This document shows, in pieces, positions 56,300-64,000 of a stretch of DNA of 64,000 nucleotides. Location: the NCBI RefSeq assembly GCF_001949145.1, contig NW_019091402.1, forward strand, positions 1,126,743-1,190,742. Reading direction: 5' to 3'. How positions within the stretch are numbered: the first letter of the stretch is position 1; each line of letters begins with the position of its first letter. Under the pieces are notes generated by a model. The model had not been told where the DNA came from. It saw nothing but the letters and a program-made list of their open reading frames with translations, and searched no databases. The position numbers and the translations under genes are program-made. Source of the DNA: Acanthaster planci. Its lineage: Eukaryota > Echinodermata > Asteroidea > Valvatida > Acanthasteridae.

Positions 56300-56655
56300 G
56301 TGTTGTTTGGTCCTTCGGATTTCATTTGATTTTCAAAGTTTAGAAATTAATTTGTTAATCATCCACCCCAAAAAACAAACTCACTCCCCCCCCAAAAAAA
56401 CAACGTTCCCGAGTCTTCTCAGCGTCCACTTTTCAATTGACATCCCTTAACTTTCTTCTGACAATTTTTCAATGACATTTTCGTCAGCTTTGCCCCAGAT
56501 GTGATCCCCGGAATCTATAGATATGATACTCAGCCATACTTATACAATCCCACACTTTCTTGGCCCAGACAGACTCCTCTTTTCGAAAGAATCTGTAGAG
56601 GTAATACGTGCCTCGCCCTGGCGGAGATTTCTTGAATGGAGACAGTGCACCTGAG
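56300..56655 (+). repeat. Arm of an inverted pair flanking direct-repeat copy B, right
   Basis: Reverse-complement partner of 54330-54777; includes tgtttggtccttcggatttc and cccaaaaaacaaactcac. Diverged relative of the GGGTGCAG-family interior. Confidence 0.65.
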
Positions 56656-57654
56656 AAGCCCACACTGAAAGTACCGGCTCTAAAGCTTACGAAATAGAGT
56701 GGTTCTGATCCCTCTCTTGCTCTGATATGGTACAGCAGCAAGGGCAATAGCTGCCTATCCCCATGGGATATAATGGATTCATTGTGATCACTATCTGACT
56801 ATGCCTATGGTTGTTACATTATTCGTACGGCCACCGTCTTTACCCTGTTTAACAGGGGGGGGGTTCTAGTCTTGGTGCAAGACGCTTTATACTGTTCTTA
56901 ATGGATCACAACGCTTCACCAACAGACAGCGGTTCATGCGAGCTCTCAAACAGCGCTGTCTTTCGGCTGTGACCTAGTTAAGATCTAAACTAGACCAATC
57001 TGTTTGTTGTGCCACAAGAAGTAGTTTGTGAAAAAAAATTGACCTATGCGGCGGACACTGACAACGAGTTATGCAATAGGTCTTTGTTGTGATATGATCG
57101 AACTACCGTGGTAGGCCTATATCCAGCAATCCCAGATGTGGAAGCCTTGAGAGCTTTGTACCCTTGACACAGACCGGAATTTTGCTGTTTCAAAAATGGG
57201 ACAATTAGAAAAACTTGCCCCGTGCGTGACAGCAACAGATCTGGTTATAATTTCTGGATGCGAGGAAGGTGCAACATCTCGGTGTCCCAGATTCTAAAAC
57301 AGAGAGCCTATGGTGTACGGTGTCGTAGATAGAATAGTCCGCTTGATTTCTCTTCCTTGGACAGTAAATCAACTAAAGAAAACTTGTACTTCTCCCCATT
57401 TCTAAAGAGCGACGAATATAATGACCTTGAATTATCTAAGGTCTTTCCAAAATATTTTTGAAAAGGGCCTACTTTTCTCGAGGAGATTGATCTACAAGAA
57501 CCATGATCACCATACGAAAGCGAAAAGCAATCATTAAAAAACCTCAGATGACGTCATAATGACATCACACCTTGAGATTGGGCTTAGGGTTACTGATCAA
57601 ACTATGTGTGTTGAACATCTTGAAGAAAAATGTCAGGTACTCGTGCGACCCGAG

Positions 57655-57840
57655 TTGGACCAAGAGCGGGCGCAAGTATCTTAGCAATGGAGACTCCTTG
57701 GGTAGGAACTGCACATCGCTGGCTCATGAGCGACTATGACATGCAAACGTTGTAGTCGCATCGCTACCAGCGAAATGAACATTCCCCACCGACATACCTC
57801 TTTTCAACCGATGAGGGGGATGCCACCAGGCGGATTGTCC
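57655..57840 (+). repeat. ~190-base dispersed repeat, copy 2
   Basis: Diverged copy of 49850-50045 (accaagagcgggcgca, aggaactgcacatcgctgg, cttttcaaccgatgagg). The distance between copies is 7.8 kb. Confidence 0.75.
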
Positions 57841-58992
57841 TTAAAAAGAAAAAAGGACGCACAGAAAAGCTATAGGTCACCTCACTGTATTCACCCGCGG
57901 ACGTTTGGGGTTCCATCGGTGTACGCAGCAAACCCAAGGATTTTACTGTCTGCCCTCTGTGTTTGTGATGAAAATGTAAGAAGTTGCTGGCTGTTGTACG
58001 CCATGGTACATTATTTGCGCCATATAAAAACCGAATGCTTCCAGGTCAGTGAATTTGAGGTGTTTAAAATGGGTGTGCAAACACTGCAGCTGTTGCTTAT
58101 AACATGGAAAACTAATAATGCGGGGCCGTGGTTCAGAAAAGTCTAAATCTGCTGGCATTTTGGCGGTCTTCCCGGTCAAGGATAACGTTAAAAATTTCGC
58201 CAGCACATTTTTAAAAGTTGCACATGTGAAGCTTACTTTGTGTTGAAACAACGGTACAGTATTTATTTACATTCAGGCCTTCATACACTGCATAGGCTTA
58301 CTCAAAGTGACAACATTTTTATGGGGACAGCTCACTACACCCACTAAAAGCAACAGTAAGATCCTCAAAAAGACGAGGCATTACGGAGGACAAATCTTTT
58401 TTGAGTTGTCTTTAGTTGTGGCTCCTTGGCAGAGTGGAACTTTTATTCTTTGCAGAGTGAGTTTTATAGAGGACTCACTCTTTTTGAGAGTTGGTTTTCA
58501 TTCCTTTGCCTCACAGAGAGGTCAAAAGTGACATTAACGAACCAGTGCACCGTGAATGGTGATTGTCGTGAAAACACCTCACAATATCCCACTACAGACA
58601 GAGAGCGTCCTCATGTACATGTACTTGTTCTAAACTACAACGCTAGCTTGTCCAAACACTTGCAATCCAATCAGCAATATCCAGAGAATTTTCCGACGGA
58701 GCAACATTTCCAACGATTACCTGGCCGGATATGTCGCGGGTTAGGTCTGACCCAAATACGGCCGGTGAACACCCCACGGGACGCACACTAGCTGCTGTTA
58801 CGGACTCTCATGACCCAGTTTAGAATTCGGCCCATGTTGCGTTTCATCAAACATCATCTGCACTTGCTACTCCCTGAACGCTGTCGGTTCCTTCTGCACG
58901 CACGTGGGCGAAACACACACGTCTACGTTTCCCCTGCAATCTATCCATATTGATTATACACTCCACATCTGGAAAGTCTGGAAAGGCTCTTT

Positions 58993-59094
58993 CAATACGG
59001 GCGTTTCACAATAGTACGCCTCCAAGAGTTTGCAACGCGTTGACCAATCACAGTGCGCGAAATCTGTCGACCCAACGCGCGTTTGAGAAGGTCG
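58993..59094 (+). mobile_element. CAATACGGGCG-family MITE, left half only
   Basis: Has the left end caatacgggcgtttcacaat and the first arm plus centre; the right arm is missing. Confidence 0.8.
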
Positions 59095-60716
59095 ACCCGT
59101 GTCATTCGGCGCTTCCATGGAGAAGTGATTGTTTAGCACTGTAACTTCGCACAGGTGCTTTAGAGAATATCGTAAATCAAAGTAATTTTGTATATTTCCA
59201 GTGCTGGCTATAAATAGTTTCATTCCCTCATAACTTCTGAACAGGGGACAAACTGGTAATCTTTCCTCCGCTTGCGAGTTCCCGGGTTGTGTTGGGAAGT
59301 GGGGCGGTTAAGTTGCTCCAATCGAGATTGGTGAATCTCCTCGTTGGGTGCGGTAAGTTTCCAAAATACCGACGCGGTGAACAGCAGTGTCACCGTGATT
59401 TCGATGTGTGCCAAGGCCGACTCCCCCGTGGGGCCAGCAAGCAAGGGTGAAGGAAAGGTTAGCGATGTTTGTCAACACTGGATAAACCAGGAAGTGAGTG
59501 GGGGCACTAAAGAGGCCCTACGCAAAATGCTGATGGTTGATGGGCACGTGACGGCAATGTCTCCTTTCCAGGGGGAAATCTTTTGCATTCTGATCTACGG
59601 TGTATGTGCAAGACTGCAGAACTTCAGAAATAGCTGCACAAGCGCAACCTCTTCTGAATTACGATATTCATAAAGATGGGTAAGTCACTAAGTGGAGTTG
59701 AGGTTAATCAACGATCAAATCGGTTCCCGAAACAATTTCAAGTTTATGAAGCAAACAACTTTCAATTTGTGCGAGGGAATTTTAAAAAAATACATGTATT
59801 GTTGCGGATTTTTTTTCACAAAGAATCAACAAGGTCGTGTTGATCTGGGCATGGAGACAGGAAAACCCTCCATGACCTGGACCGACAGAAGTTGGATAAT
59901 ATGTACCGTTAAATAGTTCTATACAGTATACTTCCGTTTTTCTTTATAACAAGTACAACAATAATGCAATTATTTTCCATAGCTACTGGTTCTCAGCAGA
60001 AGTCGACTGACAAAAGATGTAAACAGTCGTCCAATTTCAGCTGAGAAAAAGTGCTGGCAACTTTCCAGCCTCTTATGCCGTCACCTGTTACGCAGTGGTT
60101 TCCTGGAAGGCCCTTGGCAACCGTTGTGGGCAAATTTGCCAAAGTGTGTCGCTCAACATGCCCTCCGCCACGATCAAAACATTACCAAGAACACGACAAG
60201 GCCTTCCAAACAGCGATTACATAATCGTGAAACGGCGCTCATAAAACGGCCTTGAGCCGCTCTTCACCGTTGCATGCATTGTCGTGATTGGCAATTGCAG
60301 CTACGATTCCTACTACAGATTATCATGAAAGATAATTAACGACGTGGATCGTGGTTAGGCAGGTGGAAATGCACCATAATTATCGGTCACAACTTAACAG
60401 GCAGTACGCTGCACGTGCCGGTTAAAGAGGCTTCCTCTGCGAAGATGTAAGAAAAAAATACGCGCTCTTTACTGATAGTTGATTGCACCATCGTTTTGAA
60501 GTCTTCAAAGGAAAAAAATGACGACGGCAAAAATGCCACATTAGCTGCCGTCTGTGTGAGGTGGCTGCCACACTGAGATTTCTTTCAACAATGACATCCC
60601 GGTTTTGCTCAGGAATATGGAAACTTGCAATCGCGTAAAATAAAAAGGCATCAAAATACGCTTTTGTGAATGGGAAATCAGAGTCAATTTCATGGATTGC
60701 ATTAATGATTTCACGT

Positions 60717-60791
60717 AATACGGGCGTTTTGTAAGAGAGCGCCTCCAAAAGTTTCCAACGCGTTGGCCAATCACAAAGCGCGAAATCTGTA
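60717..60791 (+). mobile_element. CAATACGGGCG-family MITE, left arm only
   Basis: taatacgggcgttttgtaag followed by gcgcctccaaaagtttccaa and ttggccaatcacaaagcgcg. It directly abuts a half copy of the GCCATCTTG family. Confidence 0.8.
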
Positions 60792-60806
60792 CAAAATGTG
60801 TACAAA

Positions 60807-60872
60807 AGGGGGCTTCCCTGTGGAACAAAAGAACTGCGCTTCAAGATGGCTACCACGCAAAGCCTCCATAGG
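60807..60872 (-). mobile_element. GCCATCTTG-family element, half copy
   Basis: ggggcttccctgtggaacaa and caagatggctaccacgcaaa match the reverse complement of 38760-38883. Only one arm remains. Confidence 0.75.
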
Positions 60873-62490
60873 GAAACTCATTCAGTCGCTTTAAGATCAA
60901 TTTCTGCTGGAAACTTGGCAATTTCATCATCAAGGCCGTTTCAAGGAATAATTCTTCAAAATAGCAGCTGCTCTCCCGATTATGAAATTCTCAAGGTTTT
61001 CCGATAATTTGTTACGTAAGAGTGGCATTGCCACACCACAATAACGGATTACTACGCACAGCCCCGGAACGCACCGAGCGTCCCGCACGCAACTTGAGCG
61101 AAAGTACATGTACATGTACATTACATATGAAATTGCCAATAATATCTGGCGTTTGTTTTTCTTGGAAATACGCAGTGAGTCGGGCGTGGATTCAATGATA
61201 CCAGGGGACTCAGCTATATGGGCTCGAGTCCTCGGGGAAAATGCTTGCCTAAGCGCGCCTGTAAGTGGCACGGCCAGTGACGAGGAGCAGTTACGGAGTT
61301 GATTTCGGGAGGTCGTGGCTCCCGCGAACTCGCCAGTTCAGGCTTTTGGTGGATCCCTATTTGGCAAAGTGCCTAGGGGACCCCTGAAGTTGAAAGAGTT
61401 TGCAACAACCTGGCCAATAATTTCAGAGGGAGGGACAGAAAACCGTAGAGAAACCCTATCTTGGCGTCGTACGTGCACGCGTCTGGTGAACCGATCACAC
61501 TCGTAGCGTACTGTCAAAATGGGTTTTCATTATGTTATTTCATCAGAGCAAGAGAAGCGAAAATTGGCTTCTTCTGTAACACGAAAACTCCGTTGACCTT
61601 AAAGCTTGGAATATGATTTCCTGAGTCACGTATAAAAAGTAGTGGATGCAGAGGCGAAGAGAAAGAAACATGGCGTGCTCTGTGCAAGCGTGCTCATTAT
61701 TTTTAGAGGACAAATACGACACGTTGCACTATGCAACAAAACACCCTCTGAAAATTAGCCAAAGCTCAACATAAAAGCGGAACACCGTTCGCTGAGTTTG
61801 GATATCTATATGATTGTGATAACCGAGATACGGTTTAGTGACCAAGCGGCAACTGCACACTGTGATACCGGATCGTAACGTTGCAAGTCCTGAAATGTAA
61901 GAGCTGTGCGTCCGTAAATCAACTGCATCACCGCGATTAAAATCATTCTAGCGAGGATCAGAATCTGCCAATTTTCTTCAGTTCAAAAGAGAACGTTTGG
62001 GTGCCCGTTTCTTTCAGTTTACATTTAAAATTCATTAATTTGAACTAATCCATTGCAAAAAGACTGTATCCGAGGTATTTTCGGAAAATTAAGTGAACCA
62101 CTCCGCTTCAGAAACGTAGAGGGCAATTTGGGTTGCCACAAGTACTGAAAAAAATACTTTGGTAGTGCTTTGATAAACTGTGTTTATGACGGTACGAAAC
62201 GGCCTTTTCCGTCCGCTTCCAAAGATGGAAACCATTGTGATTGGTACGTACGAGAGCTAGAAACGTCTTGAAAAGGGTCAGAGTTGAAGGATACGCGGAA
62301 AGAGAGTGGGCTGGTATGGTGGCCCCGAGGGGACATAAAAGACACGGGTCAGAATAGGTTGAGGGCATACCATATTATACTGCACCATAGCCAGGCAGAG
62401 CCATATGTCAAAACGTCAGCGATGGTGACAGAAAGGAAATGTGCGAGAAGATAGAAGCAAGGTGAAGTAACCCCCCCATAAAATCATATT

Positions 62491-62709
62491 TACACTGCAA
62501 AACCCCTGGTGTTAAGAACAACACTTTTGGTGTTATCAGATGACCACACCAAAATGTGTTACGGATTTGAACACCGCTGGTGCTTCTTCATACAATGCAC
62601 TGGAGGGTGTTTATAGTGACACCAACAGTTTTGACACAAGGCCAACAATGTTAACATCGGTGACAAGTGTTAGAATGGTCCTATGACAACACCGGATTTT
62701 TGCAGTGTA
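62491..62709. mobile_element. Inverted-repeat element with TACACTGCAAAA termini
   Basis: The left end tacactgcaaaacccctggt and the right end acaccggatttttgcagtgta are inverted. Several internal GGTGTT/AACACC units repeat. TACACTGCAAAA ends are widespread in short animal DNA transposons. Confidence 0.8.
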
Positions 62710-63230
62710 GCGCCCTCGCTCGCTTCCTTCCTGGGAGACCACGTTTTTACGACAGAGAAAATGTGGTGAGAACGGCACAAATGCAACTTATTAACGGAAG
62801 ATAAAACATTTATAGGAGTCTGAACTGCTTCCCTGAAAAACTATTTTGTGGAATTCAATACACTTGATGATATCAGGAGGTTAAATTGAACACCGCAGTT
62901 TTTGCTGTGGAACTCGAGACTATGTGGGTCATTTCACACGTCGTGTAATTGGCACGATTGTCAAAGGCCTGGGCTGAATTACAAACGCCGAGGATGTGTA
63001 TCCGTGCATCACATGTATTTCGGCTACGTTTCATGGAATCGTTTAAAAGCTTCTTGAAGAAAATATTTAGTTCATAGAGCATAATGTTCAGTTCTTGTGT
63101 CCAACAAGTCTCCTTTCATTTTTGAGTGTCTGAACGCTGCAAACGCCAACGACCTTTGGCAATTTCAACAAAACTGATGGCCACCTTGAAAAAAATTGCA
63201 AAATGTATCACCTCCTCGATCTGAAACTCG

Positions 63231-63280
63231 AATAATCAACATGTTTTCCTCGAAAACCCGAGGAAAACATGTTGATTATT
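63231..63280. repeat. Perfect 22-base hairpin
   Basis: aataatcaacatgttttcctcg and its exact reverse complement are separated by six bases (63253-63258). No homologous copy elsewhere in the window. Confidence 0.95.
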
Positions 63281-63699
63281 TCTTACACTTAGCCTGAGTG
63301 GGGAAATGGTGGAAGAAACTTTTTCCCTTTGGAGGGGAGGTGGTAAAACATCGAGAAGTGAAGCGGGCTTGCGCCACAATCATACCCTCGAGTCCACAAT
63401 GCAGCGCACACATTGTGATTATTCAATGAAATCGACCTGCATGTTTTTGCAGCCCGAACCGAATCGACAATTGATTCCAACCTATGGCGAGTTCAACTTT
63501 AGAAATGGAACAGGCAGCGGGACAAAGTAATCAGCGCGGCGGAGTAAATGGCACTTTTGGCGCTCTTGTTGGGCTTTAATGTGAGGCGATGCCGTTCCGC
63601 TGGCCATTGTTCGGGTCTTTGTTACGCTTCGGTTGTTTCTGAGAAAAAAAACACTGAGCTTCGGCACTGGGAATTGGGGATGGAATTGTTGACCAAGTT

Positions 63700-63945
63700 C
63701 TCGGCTGGGCTGTGTGGGTGTGTTTTGTTTGTGATGCAGGTGGGGAGGTGGGTGGTGCGGTGTTGATGGTAAACGATGCTGGGTACACGGTGCAGGTCGT
63801 GGTGGTGATGAGGGTTGGTTTTGGTCGTGGTGAGGAGTTGATGGTGAACACGGTGGCGAGGTGGTGATAATGAGGTTTTGATGGTCGATATGGCGGGCAG
63901 GTTGTGGTGGTGATTGTCAGGGTGGCATTGTGGTGATAATGCTTA
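63700..63945 (+). repeat. GGTGGTG-rich low-complexity tract
   Basis: Degenerate GGTG/GTGGTGATG repeats over about 240 bases. The minus strand is open as Thr/Pro/His-rich translation by composition only. Confidence 0.8.
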
Positions 63946-64000
63946 TAGCTATAATTGTGGCCACAAATTCCCTCAAAATAAACCACAACGATCCACTCAG

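Larger units (their letters stand above)
57841..62490. other. Intergenic DNA
   Basis: No gene recognised apart from element fragments. A minus-strand open frame ending at 59220 (about 80 residues, a hydrophobic stretch followed by RKRRKDYQF) is protein-like but lacks an ATG and any match. Confidence 0.45.

Noticed and set aside
57943-58251. 102-codon minus-strand frame
   Set aside because: No recognisable domain, no splice context and no support from the opposite strand; treated as chance.
59220-59444. Minus-strand frame with hydrophobic stretch and RKRRK
   Set aside because: No ATG, no clear acceptor in frame and no family match; kept only as a note in the intergenic entry.
63576-63986. 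Thr/Pro-rich 136-codon minus-strand frame at the window end
   Set aside because: Explained by the GGTGGTG low-complexity tract.

Overview
This is a eukaryotic nuclear window. Genes are split into exons of about 40-700 bases by introns of a few hundred bases to about 2 kb with normal GT/AG borders, the DNA is about 60% A+T, and short inverted-repeat transposons and tRNA-derived SINEs are abundant. There is one assembly gap (16043-16390). Gene content, intron size and the many TACATGTA blocks fit an invertebrate deuterostome (echinoderm, hemichordate or amphioxus); I cannot name the species.

Three genes could be rebuilt exon by exon, all on the minus strand. (1) 9502-10186: the first two coding exons of a protein 4.1 (band 4.1/coracle-type) FERM protein; the rest must lie at lower coordinates. 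(2) 15838-26322: a cytochrome P450 of the CYP46A1 (cholesterol 24-hydroxylase) type, with 12 coding exons recovered in one consistent frame and one short exon, after the PGP hinge, not located. (3) 30411-42514: a microcephalin (MCPH1) gene with 15 coding exons summing to an in-frame 932-codon model, one BRCT domain near the N terminus and a BRCT pair at the C terminus. The start of MCPH1 was not found.

Region by region: 1-9500 is mostly non-coding, with TACATGTA runs, a tRNA-derived SINE and a 1.2-kb inverted-repeat element. 10.2-15.8 kb is AT-rich intergenic DNA with three inverted-repeat elements. 15.8-26.3 kb is the P450 gene; its introns hold a 21-base and a 34-base tandem array and several palindromic elements. 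26.3-30.4 kb is intergenic. 30.4-42.5 kb is MCPH1. 42.5-64 kb has no gene I can recognise and is dense in mobile-element DNA, including a 1.9-kb segment bounded by 120-base inverted repeats that are themselves hairpins, and a tandemly repeated ~2-kb segment with a nested insertion.

The three genes have unrelated jobs (membrane-skeleton linker, sterol oxidation, DNA-damage and chromosome-condensation control), and nothing suggests a functional cluster. I found no convincing new biological system. The most unusual material is the mobile-element architecture and the acidic N-terminal extension of MCPH1. All exon borders are predictions from sequence reading, with no transcript support.
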